Assembly: GCF_900604485.1 (NCBI RefSeq)
Contig: NZ_UWOP01000001.1
Span: 377,001-441,000, forward strand
DNA: 64,000 nt
DNA from: Enterococcus mediterraneensis
GTDB taxonomy: Bacteria > Bacillota > Bacilli > Lactobacillales > Enterococcaceae
Direction of reading: 5' to 3'
Within the stretch, counting starts at the first letter, position 1. Each line of letters starts with the position of its first letter. The position numbers and the translations under genes were made by a program. Shown here piece by piece: positions 32,898 through 42,641 of the stretch. Under the pieces are notes generated by a model that saw only the letters and a program-made list of their open reading frames with translations, was not told where the DNA came from and did not search any database.

Positions 32898-34100
32898 ATG
32901 AATTTTATCGAAGCACTTATTTTTTTTGTCATCCTTATTGGCGGAAATTGGCTGATGGTACTCTGGCGGAAAAGAAAAGATGATCCGGATACTTTCTTTT
33001 TCTGTTGTGTGTGGTCATTTTTCTGTTTGTTCCTTTATTTAGGCGTCATTGAGTATCAAACCGGAAGTTTCTTTATCATCGTCCCATTGATTTTCTTGAG
33101 TTTCTTTTTGTTTTCTTATTTCAAAGACAAACGCAGACTGATCAATGGTTGGCTGTTCAACATTTTTCTGCTTTCTTTTGGGGGCTATCTGCTATTCAAT
33201 CTTTTCCAGACCCAAAATATTCTAGTAGGCGGCCTGTTTGCGGTGATCGCAGTTGCATTTTTGTTGGTATCGATCTTTGGCATCTATGCCCTGCTTATCT
33301 TCCTTTATTGGAACGCTATCGTCGTTATGAAAAAAGAAGCCCATTCTCTGGCTAATTTGCTGACGTTGGTAGCTGCTATCGGACTAACGCTGCTTTTACT
33401 TTTCAACTGGTTCGTGGTTGAAACACTTCCGGATTGGTTGGCTGTTCTGTTTGCCTATCTGCCATTTGTAGGTACTTACTTTTTTATCGTCTTCTACAAC
33501 TTTTTGACGATCTCATTTTTATATCAATTCAATCACCCGCGATACAATCAAGACTATATCATCGTTTTAGGTGCTGGTTTGATCAATGGCGAACGCGTTT
33601 CCCCTTTATTGGCTCAAAGAATCGACAAAGCGATCGACTTTTATCGTCTGCAAATCGCCGCAAAAGGAAAAGCACCAAAACTGCTGATGTCAGGCGGACA
33701 AGGGCTGGATGAAAAAATATCAGAAGCGGCGGCGATGAAAAATTATGCTGTTTCTCAAGGTATTCCGGAAGATGATATTTTACTTGAAACAAATTCCACT
33801 ACAACTTTTGAAAATATGAAATTTTCCAAAGAAATCATGGATAAACTTACTCCCAATGGTTACAAAGTGATCTTTTCTTCGAATAATTATCATATCTTCC
33901 GAGCTGGCATCTATGCCCGGATGGCAGCTTTGAACGCTGATGGGATCGGAGCGCCTACTGCTTTTTATTATTTGCCAAATGCGTTTTTACGGGAATACAT
34001 CGCCATCATCATGATGAACAAACGCCGCCACTTATTGGTAGCTGGTACTATTGCTTTGCTGTTCCTTTTATTGATGATTTTGACATTGTTCGTCAAATAA
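32898..34100 (+). CDS. YdcF/SanA-type DUF218 membrane protein
   Basis: The 400-residue protein has about seven hydrophobic helices in its N-terminal half. A DUF218 domain follows (about 210-370), with the family opening YIIVLGAGLINGERVSPLLAQRID, LLMSGGQGLDEKISEA and FSSNNYHIFRAGIYA. A further hydrophobic helix closes the protein. ElyC/SanA/YdcF proteins are linked to envelope integrity and undecaprenyl-phosphate use in other bacteria. The ATG at 32898 has TTAGGAG upstream; a TTG 18 bases earlier is less likely. It is a single gene ending in a strong bidirectional terminator. Confidence 0.88.
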   Translation: MNFIEALIFFVILIGGNWLMVLWRKRKDDPDTFFFCCVWSFFCLFLYLGVIEYQTGSFFIIVPLIFLSFFLFSYFKDKRRLINGWLFNIFLLSFGGYLLFNLFQTQNILVGGLFAVIAVAFLLVSIFGIYALLIFLYWNAIVVMKKEAHSLANLLTLVAAIGLTLLLLFNWFVVETLPDWLAVLFAYLPFVGTYFFIVFYNFLTISFLYQFNHPRYNQDYIIVLGAGLINGERVSPLLAQRIDKAIDFYRLQIAAKGKAPKLLMSGGQGLDEKISEAAAMKNYAVSQGIPEDDILLETNSTTTFENMKFSKEIMDKLTPNGYKVIFSSNNYHIFRAGIYARMAALNADGIGAPTAFYYLPNAFLREYIAIIMMNKRRHLLVAGTIALLFLLLMILTLFVK

Positions 34101-34142
34101 AAAAACTCAACTCCGCTTTTATTAGCGGAGTTGAGTTTTTTG
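34099..34142. terminator. Strong bidirectional terminator
   Basis: A perfect 16-base stem (AAAAACTCAACTCCGC with its complement) with an eight-base loop lies between convergent genes, with T tracts on both strands. Confidence 0.95.
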
Positions 34143-34143
34143 T

Positions 34144-34764
34144 TTAAAATCTTAAAAATTTGAACCGTTTCGGCAATCTCTGTAAAAAGAAATCCAGTAT
34201 CGGACCTAATAAAAACAGAACAAAGACGGTGCCGATCCCAACGGTACCTCCTAATAAGAAACCAACGATCATAAAAAATCCGTCCAGCAGTATACGAGCA
34301 GTATGGATCGATAGACGGAATTGATTTCTGACTAGCATCATCAAACATTCATAAGCCCCTGAACCGGTCTGTGTCAAAAGATACAACGCCGTACCAAAAG
34401 CAAAAAGCACAGTTCCTAAAATAATAGCCAAAAAATGAGTGCCCTTAGGCAATGTAGTGAAACCAGACCATTCCAAAATATTTAGGAAAATCCCGATCCC
34501 AAAACTGTTGATGATACTGCCGATACCGATCATCTGTCTTTCTCGGAAAAAAACAACGATCAAAACCAGAATATTGATGCTCAAACTGATCGTACCGAAT
34601 TGAAACGGCAGATATTTGATGATCCCAAGTATAAACGTGCTTAATGCATCCGCGCCTAACTGACTTAAAACGATCAGATGTATGCCCAGCGCAACTAAAA
34701 AAGTCCCAACAAGGGCCAAAATGACACGATCTTTTAACCGATCGTGGATAGTTAAATTTTTCAT
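34144..34764 (-). CDS. YczE/YyaS/YitT family integral membrane protein
   Basis: The 206-residue protein has five or six transmembrane helices. LSQLGADALSTFILGI in the first loop and TGSGAYECLMMLV in the middle resemble the YczE/YyaS family, whose function is not established; B. subtilis YczE affects bacillomycin/surfactin maturation. It is a single gene with ATG at 34764. Confidence 0.82.
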   Translation of the reverse strand: MKNLTIHDRLKDRVILALVGTFLVALGIHLIVLSQLGADALSTFILGIIKYLPFQFGTISLSINILVLIVVFFRERQMIGIGSIINSFGIGIFLNILEWSGFTTLPKGTHFLAIILGTVLFAFGTALYLLTQTGSGAYECLMMLVRNQFRLSIHTARILLDGFFMIVGFLLGGTVGIGTVFVLFLLGPILDFFLQRLPKRFKFLRF

Positions 34765-34805
34765 ACGATCCTCGAGTTTTCTGAATGATAAAATAATTGT
34801 CTACT

Positions 34806-34859
34806 TTTTAAAAATAGCGGGACTAGAACAAAAGCAGTGTTTTGCTTTGTTCCAGTTCC
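34806..34859 (-). terminator. Terminator of the HD hydrolase gene
   Basis: A long stem with one mismatch and one bulge (GGgACTaGAACAAA with TTTGTTCcAGTtCC) precedes a short T tract (ATTTTTA) on the minus strand. Confidence 0.7.
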
Positions 34860-34873
34860 GTTATTAAGTCTGT

Positions 34874-35377
34874 TTATACAGATTGTTTCTTCGGAAACCA
34901 ATGACGCCATTTTAGACGCAGGCTTTGTGAATAGGGTTCTGACGCTTCTTTGATGGCGCAATATTTGTCCACTAAAGTCACAATATAACTTTCTTTGTAA
35001 CGGGGCGGCGCGATCGTTGCTCCCCACATATGTTTTAAGATAATGTCGCGTTCTAAATCAGATAGCTCAGTGATTTTTTCGGCGTTTTTGACTGCAATCC
35101 TCGGATGCATGTAAGCATGGGAACCTTCGTCAAATTTCGTTGTCCGCCAGTCGTAATAGAACAGGTCATGCAAAAGTCCCGCGCGAGCAGTCGCACGTGC
35201 ATTTCCGCCCCATTTTTTTACCAATTTATAGCTATTATAAGAAACACTCAAACAATGATCCAAACGCGTAGAATGTAAATGATGTGTAAATTTTTCTAGT
35301 TTTTTTACTTCTTCAGTTTCTAAGAGATCTTGAATATAAGACACATATTCTGCATCGTCTTGCCATTTTTCTGTCAT
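34874..35377 (-). CDS. HD domain metal-dependent phosphohydrolase
   Basis: The 167-residue protein has the HD superfamily pattern H...HD...D: H39 in STRLDHCLSV, the HD pair in LLHDLFYYDW, a distal His in KHMW and Asp in LVDKYCA. Such small proteins hydrolyse nucleotides or other phosphate esters with divalent metals; the substrate is unknown. It is a single gene, with ATG at 35377. Confidence 0.85.
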   Translation of the reverse strand: MTEKWQDDAEYVSYIQDLLETEEVKKLEKFTHHLHSTRLDHCLSVSYNSYKLVKKWGGNARATARAGLLHDLFYYDWRTTKFDEGSHAYMHPRIAVKNAEKITELSDLERDIILKHMWGATIAPPRYKESYIVTLVDKYCAIKEASEPYSQSLRLKWRHWFPKKQSV

Positions 35378-35489
35378 GTGTCGTACTAGCCACCTTTTAA
35401 AGATACTTTTGGAACTTGAAGAAAGTATATCATCGTCTTTTGAAATAATCTATATTTTTTTGAATGCGCTTGTAAAATTTTATCATTAC

Positions 35490-36257
35490 TTAAATATTGT
35501 CTGATACGAAATGGTACATCAATATACCGGCGGCGATCCCTACATTCAGTGATTCTGCTTGGCCATAAATCGGGATATAAAGGTTTTGGTCTGTCATTTC
35601 CAACAGTTCTGAGCGTACGCCCTGCCCTTCGTTTCCAAGGATCAGTGCGACTTTTTTACCGGGCGCGGCTTGACGGTAATCAATGGCATCTTTGTTCAAT
35701 TCCGTTCCATAAACAGGGATTTGTTTTTCTTTAAAGATCGTGACAGCCTCTGTTAAATCCATAGAAATGATGGGTAGATGAAAATTACTGCCCTGCATAC
35801 TCCGCAATACTTTTGTGCTGTAAATATCGGCAGTCCCTTTTCCTAGAACCACTCCAGTAAATCCTGCCGCGTCTGCTGTGCGGACCATCGTTCCCACATT
35901 TCCGGGATCTTGGACATTATCCAGTAAAAGCCAAGCTCCATCCAGATCAACTGTCAAGGAATGTTTTTTAACTACCGCGATGATTCCTTGCGGTGTCGGC
36001 AGTTCTGACAATGACTGCAAAACATCTTCTGAAACATCATACTGCTGGATCTCGGTGTGCTTTTCCAGCCACTGATGCCATTCTCTTTTGCCTCTTTCAT
36101 CCACAAAAACCATTTCGATCTCTTGGGTTTTAGCCGCTTCTTCGATCAAATGGAATCCTTCGATCAAATAACGCTCCTGCTGATCTCTATATTTTTTTTG
36201 ATGGAGCTTTTTTAATTGTTTGATCAATTCATTTTTTACAGAACGGATTTCTTTCAT
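35490..36257 (-). CDS. TrmH/SpoU family rRNA methyltransferase
   Basis: The 255-residue SPOUT methyltransferase has an N-terminal substrate-binding domain (1-95) and a knotted SAM-binding domain. Motif 1 is DNVQDPGNVGTMVRTADAAGF, motif 2 is LILGNEGQGVRSE, and motif 3 is IPIYGQAESLNVGIAAGILMY. It resembles the YsgA/RlmB group that adds 2'-O-methyl groups to 23S rRNA. The ATG at 36257 has GAGGTG six bases upstream. It diverges from acyP, an arrangement common in lactobacilli and streptococci. Confidence 0.92.
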   Translation of the reverse strand: MKEIRSVKNELIKQLKKLHQKKYRDQQERYLIEGFHLIEEAAKTQEIEMVFVDERGKREWHQWLEKHTEIQQYDVSEDVLQSLSELPTPQGIIAVVKKHSLTVDLDGAWLLLDNVQDPGNVGTMVRTADAAGFTGVVLGKGTADIYSTKVLRSMQGSNFHLPIISMDLTEAVTIFKEKQIPVYGTELNKDAIDYRQAAPGKKVALILGNEGQGVRSELLEMTDQNLYIPIYGQAESLNVGIAAGILMYHFVSDNI

Positions 36258-36303
36258 CCTTTTCACCTCAATTTATTATACCATGATTTTAGATACGCTC
36301 TAC

Positions 36304-36332
36304 TTGTTGAAAAAATTAAAAAACGCTATCAT
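36304..36332 (+). promoter_or_regulatory. Candidate promoter of acyP
   Basis: -35 TTGTTG (36304-36309) and -10 TATCAT (36327-36332) are separated by 17 bases, about 33 bases before the acyP start. Confidence 0.55.
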
Positions 36333-36365
36333 TAAGATAAATAGACAGAAAAGGCGGGAAGAATT

Positions 36366-36644
36366 ATGCGCAAAATCCGAATGAATGTTCAAGGTACTGT
36401 CCAAGGTGTAGGTTTCCGTTATACTACAAAAATGTTGGCGGATCGATTAGGTGTCACCGGAGCAGTCTGGAATGAAGCAGACGGTTCTGTGGGAATTGAA
36501 GCGGTGGGTGAGGAAGAAATCATCGATACGTTTATCAGTGAGATTAAAGACTCCCCTTCACCAGCCGGACGCGTGACTTACACAGATATCCACGATGATC
36601 CGATGATCAAAGATTACAAGAAATTTGAAGTCCGGTATCGTTGA
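36366..36644 (+). CDS. acyP: Acylphosphatase
   Basis: The 92-residue enzyme hydrolyses acyl phosphates such as carbamoyl or acetyl phosphate. The signature GTVQGVGFRYTT holds the catalytic Arg (R20) and GAVWNEADGSV holds the catalytic Asn. Length is standard. AGGCGGGAAG precedes the ATG. It is followed by yidC, which has its own promoter. Confidence 0.95.
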   Translation: MRKIRMNVQGTVQGVGFRYTTKMLADRLGVTGAVWNEADGSVGIEAVGEEEIIDTFISEIKDSPSPAGRVTYTDIHDDPMIKDYKKFEVRYR

Positions 36645-36685
36645 ACGAAACTGTTTTGCAACTATTGAATTTTTTGTGAACTACA

Positions 36686-36714
36686 TTGAAATCACTTCCT
36701 TTTTTTAGTATAGT
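36686..36714 (+). promoter_or_regulatory. Promoter of yidC
   Basis: -35 TTGAAA (36686-36691) and -10 TATAGT (36709-36714) are separated by 17 bases, 39 bases before the start. Confidence 0.7.
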
Positions 36715-36752
36715 TAAGCTTGTGTAAATTTATTATGAAGAGGAAGAATTAA

Positions 36753-37685
36753 ATGACAAAAATGAAAAACTGGCTGGTTGGTTCCGGCTTGATTGCTTTG
36801 CTGCTGACCCTTTCCGGCTGTGTCAGCATTGATAAAAACGGGAATCCCGATACATCAGGCATTGTCTATCGCATACTTGTAGAACCACTCAGCAATTTTA
36901 TCCAATATCTAGTGAACAATTTCAACTGGTCCTATGGTTGGGCGATCATTATCGTAACGATCATCGTCCGCGTGATCATTTTGCCGTTAGGTATCCACCA
37001 AGCCAAGCAAACAATGGTTCAATCAGAAAAAATGCAATTCATCAAACCGCAAGTTACAGCGGCACAACAAAAATTAAAAGAAGCAACCACTCGTGAAGAA
37101 CAAATGGCTGCTCAAATGGAAATGCAGGCTGTTTATAAAGAAAATGGTGTCAGCATGACTGGCGGTATCGGCTGTCTGCCGCTGCTGATCCAAATGCCGA
37201 TCTTCTCTGCTCTTTATTACACGGCTCGTTACACTGAAGGTATTCGCGAATCTGTTTTCTACGGTATCAATCTTGGCGAAGCAAGTCTTGTTTTAGTAGC
37301 GATCGCTGGTCTTTCTTATTTGATCCAAGGGTATATCTCACAAATCGGTGTACCTGAAGAGCAAAAGAAAACGATGCGGACAATGCTGATCGTTTCTCCA
37401 TTGATGATCGTCTTCATGTCCTTCGGAGCGCCAGCCGGTGTGACGCTTTACTGGGTAGTCGGCGGTGTGTTCAGTTGTATCCAAACTTACATCACGAATG
37501 TTATCATGAAACCAAAAATCCGGGCGCAGATCGAAGAAGAAATGAAAGCCAACCCACCAAAAACAGTTGTAACGCCACCTAAAAAAGACGTTACGCCTAA
37601 AGAAACACCAAAAAACACTATGAACCTGAATCAGCCAAAACGGACTGGTCAAGGACGTAATGCGAACAAACAACAAAAAAGATAA
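36753..37685 (+). CDS. yidC: Membrane protein insertase YidC/OxaI (lipoprotein type)
   Basis: The 310-residue protein inserts and folds membrane proteins alone or with SecYEG. The N-terminal lipobox LTLSGC places the acylated Cys at residue 23. Five transmembrane helices follow; R71 in VRVIILPL is the conserved hydrophilic-groove Arg. The C-terminal tail is long and basic (GQGRNANKQQKR), as in YidC2 proteins that can bind ribosomes. Location after acyP, not after rnpA, also fits the YidC2 paralogue of Lactobacillales. Confidence 0.94.
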   Translation: MTKMKNWLVGSGLIALLLTLSGCVSIDKNGNPDTSGIVYRILVEPLSNFIQYLVNNFNWSYGWAIIIVTIIVRVIILPLGIHQAKQTMVQSEKMQFIKPQVTAAQQKLKEATTREEQMAAQMEMQAVYKENGVSMTGGIGCLPLLIQMPIFSALYYTARYTEGIRESVFYGINLGEASLVLVAIAGLSYLIQGYISQIGVPEEQKKTMRTMLIVSPLMIVFMSFGAPAGVTLYWVVGGVFSCIQTYITNVIMKPKIRAQIEEEMKANPPKTVVTPPKKDVTPKETPKNTMNLNQPKRTGQGRNANKQQKR

Positions 37686-37710
37686 TAGATCAATTATTTA
37701 ACATAACTCA

Positions 37711-37759
37711 ACGCCCTCCAAAAGTCGGTTTAAAACTTGGCTTTTGAAGGGCGTTTTTC
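37711..37759 (+). terminator. Terminator of yidC
   Basis: The stem ACGCCCT..AAAAG / CTTTT..AGGGCGT with an internal loop is followed by a five-T tract. Confidence 0.85.
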
Positions 37760-37800
37760 ATCTATATGTTTATTTGTTTTTTCGATAATTTGCTAAATGA

Positions 37801-37944
37801 TCAATGGAATTGCATCCCGTCATCTACGATCAATGTTTGACCTGTAATATAGTTTGTATCAGCTCCAGCTAAAAAGGCAACCGCGTCACCAACATCTCCA
37901 GGTTCTGAAAGACGTTTCAACGTGATATCTTTCGCGTACTGCTG
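37801..37944 (-). pseudogene. C-terminal remnant of a short-chain dehydrogenase (acetoin/diacetyl reductase-like)
   Basis: The minus strand reads about 47 codons ending in TGA (37801-37803) with the classical SDR tail: LKRLSEPGDVGDAVAFLAGADTNYITGQ, then TLIVDDGM. The catalytic core and the NAD-binding N-terminus are missing. A stop codon precedes the fragment at 37945, and there is no start or ribosome site. The tail resembles acetoin/diacetyl reductases, but other SDRs share it. The 334-base gap 37686-38019 otherwise holds only the yidC terminator and the ribosome site of the next gene. Confidence 0.8.
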
Positions 37945-38019
37945 TCATTTTTAAAACACCAGAAGTACTTGTTTCTTGTTTGTAATTCATCTATAGTTAT
38001 TTTAAAGAGGTGAATTTGG

Positions 38020-38961
38020 GTGCTGCACGCATATTTGAATATTTTTGCTATTTTTGCATTGATGTTTTTAGGCTATTGGCTTTCTTTCAAACAATGGTTC
38101 TCTAATCAAACTGCTGAGGCGTTTTCAAAGCTCGTATTGAATCTGGCGCTTCCATTCAATATGTTTTTGACGATCACATCAAACTTTTCAAAAGAGCAGT
38201 TTCTGCATCTATTCAGCGGGATGATCATCCCGATCATTTCGATGTCATTGACATTTTTTCTCAGCCTGCTCTATCGCAAGATCTGGCCCACGAAATCAGG
38301 AAGAGGTGGTACTTTTACTACAATGTTCACCTGTTCCAACACGATTTTTATTGGTCTGCCGATCAATCTAGCGATATTTGGCGAAGAGGCAGTGCCATTT
38401 GTTTTGTTATATTATATCGTCAATACCACATTTTTTTGGACAATCGGTATTTATGAGATTGCGCGGGATAATCCCGAGTTTCAGCAAGCCAAAGTTTCCT
38501 TCCATCCTTTAGTAGTACTGAAAAAAGTGTTCTCTCCTGCATTGCTGGGATTTTTGATCGGGATCTGCTGGATGATGGGCGCAATGCCTGTTCCTGATTT
38601 TATCCGGACTTTTGGCGGCTATCTGGCAAACTTGACCACCCCGCTTTCGATGTTCGTTATTGGTATCATCGTCTATTTCAGCGGACTTAAAAATCTTAAA
38701 ATCAATCGCGATGTCCTCGGTGTTCTCTTTGGAAGATATCTTTTTTCCCCTTTGATTGTTTGGGTATTGGGACAATTTATTACGGTCCCGCCAATGATGC
38801 TGGCTGTTTTCATCATCCAGTCCTCCATGCCGGTCCAAAATGCAGTCACCATCTTGACGCGGGCATATCATGCGGATGAAGAGTTTGCAGCTTCCAGTCT
38901 GGGTTACTCGGTATTGCTTTATATGTTTTATGTTCCGCTGTTGTTGAAGCTGATTTTGTGA
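38020..38961 (+). CDS. AEC (auxin efflux carrier) family transporter
   Basis: The 313-residue protein has about ten transmembrane helices in two halves, with landmarks LGYWLSFKQWFSNQTAEAFSKLVLNLALP near the N-terminus and CSNTIFIGLPINLAIFGEEAV in the middle. AEC proteins move organic anions such as malate. It starts with GTG at 38020 behind AGAGGTG. It is a single gene without visible enzyme partners, so the substrate is open. Confidence 0.9.
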   Translation: MLHAYLNIFAIFALMFLGYWLSFKQWFSNQTAEAFSKLVLNLALPFNMFLTITSNFSKEQFLHLFSGMIIPIISMSLTFFLSLLYRKIWPTKSGRGGTFTTMFTCSNTIFIGLPINLAIFGEEAVPFVLLYYIVNTTFFWTIGIYEIARDNPEFQQAKVSFHPLVVLKKVFSPALLGFLIGICWMMGAMPVPDFIRTFGGYLANLTTPLSMFVIGIIVYFSGLKNLKINRDVLGVLFGRYLFSPLIVWVLGQFITVPPMMLAVFIIQSSMPVQNAVTILTRAYHADEEFAASSLGYSVLLYMFYVPLLLKLIL

Positions 38962-38985
38962 TGAACGTAAAAACCATAAACTATT

Positions 38986-39020
38986 AAAACAGCCGAAGAC
39001 TCTTTGTCCTCGGCTGTTTT
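38986..39020. terminator. Bidirectional terminator between the AEC and ABC genes
   Basis: The stem AAAACAGCCGAaGAC / GTCcTCGGCTGTTTT with a five-base loop lies between convergent genes. Confidence 0.92.
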
Positions 39021-39027
39021 GGTTTTC

Positions 39028-40797
39028 CTATTCAAAAACAAATTGATTGTGATACAGCTCCGCGTAAAATCCATCCTGTTTGAGCAATTCGTGATGATTT
39101 CCTTCTTCGATTACTTGACCGTCCCGTAAAACAACGATACGATCCGCATTCAAAATCGTTTTTAATCGATGGGCGATCACAAAACTGGTTCGGCCTTTGA
39201 TGGCTTCTTCCATTGCTTTTTGGATTTTCGCTTCGGTAACAGTATCAACATTACTTGTCGCCTCGTCTAAGATCAGCAACGATGGATTCGTCAAGATCGT
39301 ACGAGCAATACTGATCAGCTGCTTTTGACCGGTACTGAATAAATTGTTTTCTTCAGTGATCTCAGTTTCGTAGCCATTCTCCAATCCTACAATAAATTCA
39401 TGGATGTTTGCTTGTTTCGCAGCGGCGATCACTTCTTCTTCCGTTGCATCAGGTTTGCCAAAAGCGATATTTTCCCGGATCGTTCCGGAAAACAATACGG
39501 AGTCTTGCAAGACGATCCCCACATTTTCTCTCAAGCTGTCTAAATCCAACTCGCGAATGTCCGTGTCGTCTACTAAAACAGCTCCTTTGTTCACATCATA
39601 AAAACGATTCAAAAGATTCATGATAGTGGTCTTACCAGAACCTGTCGGCCCGACTAACGCGATCATTTCACCTTTATTTACAGTGATGGACACGTTTTTA
39701 AGGATCTGCTGATCAGCATTATAGCCAAAGTCTACGTGATCCAAAACGACTCCTTGTTGAATCCCAGTGATTTTCTTTCCGTTATCCGGTTTGACTTCAT
39801 CTGGTTCATCAAACATTTCATTCAAACGTCGTGCACCGGTCACTGCCAATTGGATCATACTATAACCTGACGAGATCTGCATCAATGGTTGATAGTATTG
39901 TTGCGAATACTGAACAAATGTCACGACAAGACCCAAAGCAACGGAACGCTCCAAATCACCGTTCAGCGCCAACCAACCACCAAAGAAGATCACGATAGCT
40001 GTATTGACTAACGACATTCCTTGCATCATCGGGAACAACAAGCCTGAATAAACTTGTCCTTTATAGGTTGCTTCCCGAACTTTTTTGTTATGAACAAGGA
40101 AGCCATCGATCGTTTCTTCTTGCAGTCCATTGGTGATGATCACTCGTTGACCGCTGATTTTTTCGTCCATATAACCGTTAAGCTTACCTACTTCGTCTTG
40201 TTGCAAGTCAACGTATTTACGAGCTTTGCGGATCACGACAACCGCGATGATCACCGCAATCGGTGTCGAAGCGATGGTCGCCCATGCCAATGAAACATTT
40301 TGACGGAACATCATGATCAAGATCCCAATCAACAATACACCATTAGTCAAAAATTGCAGAAGAGCTTGGTTGAGGCTGTTTTGGATATTATCCAAATCAC
40401 TGGTAAAACGGCTCAGGATCTCGCCATCTTGATGTGAATCAAAAAAGCGGATCGTCAGTTTTTCCAATTTATTGAACAAGCCGATACGCATCCGGTTGGT
40501 AGATTTACCAACAACTTGTGTAAATAAAATACTGTAGATGAAACTGGCTGCACTGGCCAAAACATAGAACAACAACAATTTCCAAATGACCGCGACAAAT
40601 TTGCTCTTATCATCTACTCCTTGCATCAATCCGCCAACATATGCCGCCAATTCATTAAAAGCATCACCAATGTATTGAGGTGCTTTTACTTGCAGATACG
40701 TCGCCACAATGATCGCTGCAAAAATGAAAAGAAAGGAGAGCTTGTACCGTTTAAGATAGTGATAGAAAAACTTGCTTGCTTTGATTAAATCCGTCAT
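39028..40797 (-). CDS. ABC exporter half-transporter, consensus-Glu subunit
   Basis: The 589-residue protein has six transmembrane helices (about 20-320) and a C-terminal ATPase domain. The NBD shows Walker A GPTGSGKT, Walker B LLILDE with catalytic Glu, and the H-loop IAHRLKTI, but the signature is degenerate (FSTGQ for LSGGQ). This is the complementary half of an asymmetric heterodimer of the LmrCD/EfrAB/BmrCD type: the good Walker site here pairs with the good signature of the partner. It lies two bases after the partner gene. The likely role is export of drugs or lipophilic compounds. Confidence 0.92.
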   Translation of the reverse strand: MTDLIKASKFFYHYLKRYKLSFLFIFAAIIVATYLQVKAPQYIGDAFNELAAYVGGLMQGVDDKSKFVAVIWKLLLFYVLASAASFIYSILFTQVVGKSTNRMRIGLFNKLEKLTIRFFDSHQDGEILSRFTSDLDNIQNSLNQALLQFLTNGVLLIGILIMMFRQNVSLAWATIASTPIAVIIAVVVIRKARKYVDLQQDEVGKLNGYMDEKISGQRVIITNGLQEETIDGFLVHNKKVREATYKGQVYSGLLFPMMQGMSLVNTAIVIFFGGWLALNGDLERSVALGLVVTFVQYSQQYYQPLMQISSGYSMIQLAVTGARRLNEMFDEPDEVKPDNGKKITGIQQGVVLDHVDFGYNADQQILKNVSITVNKGEMIALVGPTGSGKTTIMNLLNRFYDVNKGAVLVDDTDIRELDLDSLRENVGIVLQDSVLFSGTIRENIAFGKPDATEEEVIAAAKQANIHEFIVGLENGYETEITEENNLFSTGQKQLISIARTILTNPSLLILDEATSNVDTVTEAKIQKAMEEAIKGRTSFVIAHRLKTILNADRIVVLRDGQVIEEGNHHELLKQDGFYAELYHNQFVFE

Positions 40798-40799
40798 GG

Positions 40800-42512
40800 T
40801 TACTCCTCCGTTCCTTTTTGAGTTTCAACGATTTCTTGATAGATCGGACTTGTTGCCAACAATTCTTCGTGGGATCCAACTCCTACAAGTTGTCCTTTAT
40901 CCAGAACAAGAATCCGATCAGCCTTCACTACTGATGCGATCTTTTGCGCGATCACGATCGTAGTTGTTCCTGACAATTCATGATCCAGCGCTTCCCGAAC
41001 CAATTTTTCTGAACGTGCATCCAGTGCGCTGGTCGAATCATCCAAGATCAAGATCTTAGGTTCACCGATAACTCCTCGCGAGATCGATAATCGTTGTTTT
41101 TGTCCGCCAGAAAAGTTGTTGCTTCGTTCAGCCACTGGCGCTTCGTATTGCTCAGTCAATTTTTCAATAAACTCTCGGGCTTGAGCGATTTGAGTGGCAC
41201 GAGTCATTTCAGGTTCTGTTGCATCTTTTTTCCCTTGACGCAAATTTTGAGCGATCGTTCCAGAAAAGAGGATCGCTTTTTGGAGAACAAATGAAACTGT
41301 ATCATGGAGACTGCGTTCATTGACCTGTTTTAGATCGATGCCGCCTACTTTGATGGTTCCTTCTGTTGGATCGAATAATCGTGGGATTAATTGCGCCAAT
41401 GTTGATTTTCCGGCACCAGTCGCACCTACGATCCCTACCATTTCTCCTGGTTTGATCTCAAAACTGATATCTTTTAACGTATCGGTGTCGTCATCTGGAT
41501 AACGAAATGAAACATGTTCAAAAGAAACACTGCCTTCTAATGTTTGGTATGGAACATCTGGATAAGTGATGTCCGGTTCTGTTTCAAGAATTTCTTTGAT
41601 CCGTTTTAATGATACTGCCGCTCTTGATGTCATCATCATCATCATACCGCCGATAATGATCGCCATCATGATCTGCATCAGGTAATTCATGAAAGACGCG
41701 ATACCGCCGATCAGAGTTGGATCTTCTTTTGCCAGATCCCCCACGAAATAAATCGCTCCAACGACAGCCAGATTCGCCACCAGCATGAAAGATGGAATCA
41801 TCACAGAAAACAGTGTTCCCACTACGATATTGTGTGCAGTCAACTCATCACTGACTTTGGTAAAACCTGCCAGTTGATTTTTTTCTTGTACAAAAGATTT
41901 AACGACACGAATTCCCAATAAGTTTTCTTTCGCGATACTGTTTACTTTATCGATCAATTGTTGGATGATCATAAAGTGCTTGCCCATTTGAGTGAAAGAC
42001 AATGCCGTGATCGCGAAAACGGCAACGATCAGCAAAACAATGATCCACCATAATTGCGGTAATGTGTACATCGCCAAAATGAAACTTCCTAAAAATAAAA
42101 TCGGGATCCGAAAAAGTGATTGTAAAGCGATCATAATCAAATTTTGGATCTGTGTGACATCGTTTGTTAAACGAACCACCAGATTTCCAGCGGAGAATTT
42201 CTCGATATTACCAAACGAGAACGTTTGGATCTTGCGAAATGCTTCCTCTCGAATATCAGCACTGACACCTTGTGCCACTTTTGCTGAAAAAATCGTATTC
42301 AGCACACCAGCGATAAGTCCTAAAACCGCAAGTCCGATCAGCCATATTCCTAATTCTTTCATTTGGTCATTATCTTCCAATAAAATAGCTTCCAATACTT
42401 GTTGAAGCAGTTTCGGCTGCCATAATGACGCCATGACCATGACAGCAACTGAGAGAAGTGAAATTACTAGTGCTGCTTTGTATTTCTTTGTGTGCTTAAG
42501 CACGATATCCAT
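40800..42512 (-). CDS. ABC exporter half-transporter, degenerate-site subunit
   Basis: The 570-residue protein has six transmembrane helices and an ATPase domain. Walker A is GATGAGKS and the signature is intact ([13 protein letters not shown]). The catalytic Glu is replaced by Asp ([12 protein letters not shown]) and the H-loop His by Gln (IAQKIASV). So one of the two ATP sites of the heterodimer is non-hydrolytic, as in LmrC, EfrA or BmrC. It is the first gene of the pair, controlled from the divergent TetR intergenic region. The exact exporter name (EfrAB versus another) cannot be settled by eye. Confidence 0.92.
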   Translation of the reverse strand: MDIVLKHTKKYKAALVISLLSVAVMVMASLWQPKLLQQVLEAILLEDNDQMKELGIWLIGLAVLGLIAGVLNTIFSAKVAQGVSADIREEAFRKIQTFSFGNIEKFSAGNLVVRLTNDVTQIQNLIMIALQSLFRIPILFLGSFILAMYTLPQLWWIIVLLIVAVFAITALSFTQMGKHFMIIQQLIDKVNSIAKENLLGIRVVKSFVQEKNQLAGFTKVSDELTAHNIVVGTLFSVMIPSFMLVANLAVVGAIYFVGDLAKEDPTLIGGIASFMNYLMQIMMAIIIGGMMMMMTSRAAVSLKRIKEILETEPDITYPDVPYQTLEGSVSFEHVSFRYPDDDTDTLKDISFEIKPGEMVGIVGATGAGKSTLAQLIPRLFDPTEGTIKVGGIDLKQVNERSLHDTVSFVLQKAILFSGTIAQNLRQGKKDATEPEMTRATQIAQAREFIEKLTEQYEAPVAERSNNFSGGQKQRLSISRGVIGEPKILILDDSTSALDARSEKLVREALDHELSGTTTIVIAQKIASVVKADRILVLDKGQLVGVGSHEELLATSPIYQEIVETQKGTEE

Positions 42513-42576
42513 TGGCTTAACCCCCTCTGTGAAATTGACAGCTCCTATTTAACACTGTAAAATAAGAACGGGTAAT

Positions 42577-42605
42577 AATTTATCACGTTTGAAACACGAA
42601 TGCAA
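42577..42605. promoter_or_regulatory. ABC exporter promoter overlapping a candidate TetR operator
   Basis: On the minus strand -35 TTGCAT (42600-42605) and extended -10 TGaTAAATT (TAAATT at 42577-42582) are separated by 17 bases. The spacer contains an imperfect palindrome centred on GTTTcAAAC (42584-42598). On the plus strand the same palindrome provides a TTGAAA -35-like hexamer (42590-42595) 17 bases before GATACA, which could serve tetR. One operator could therefore block both directions. Confidence 0.6.
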
Positions 42606-42641
42606 GAAAAAAGATACAAAAAATGAAAAAGGAGGTTTTTT

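Noticed and set aside
39028-42512. Naming the exporter EfrAB
   Set aside because: LmrCD-, EfrAB-, EfrCD- and BmrCD-type pairs share these motifs. The name needs a phylogeny.
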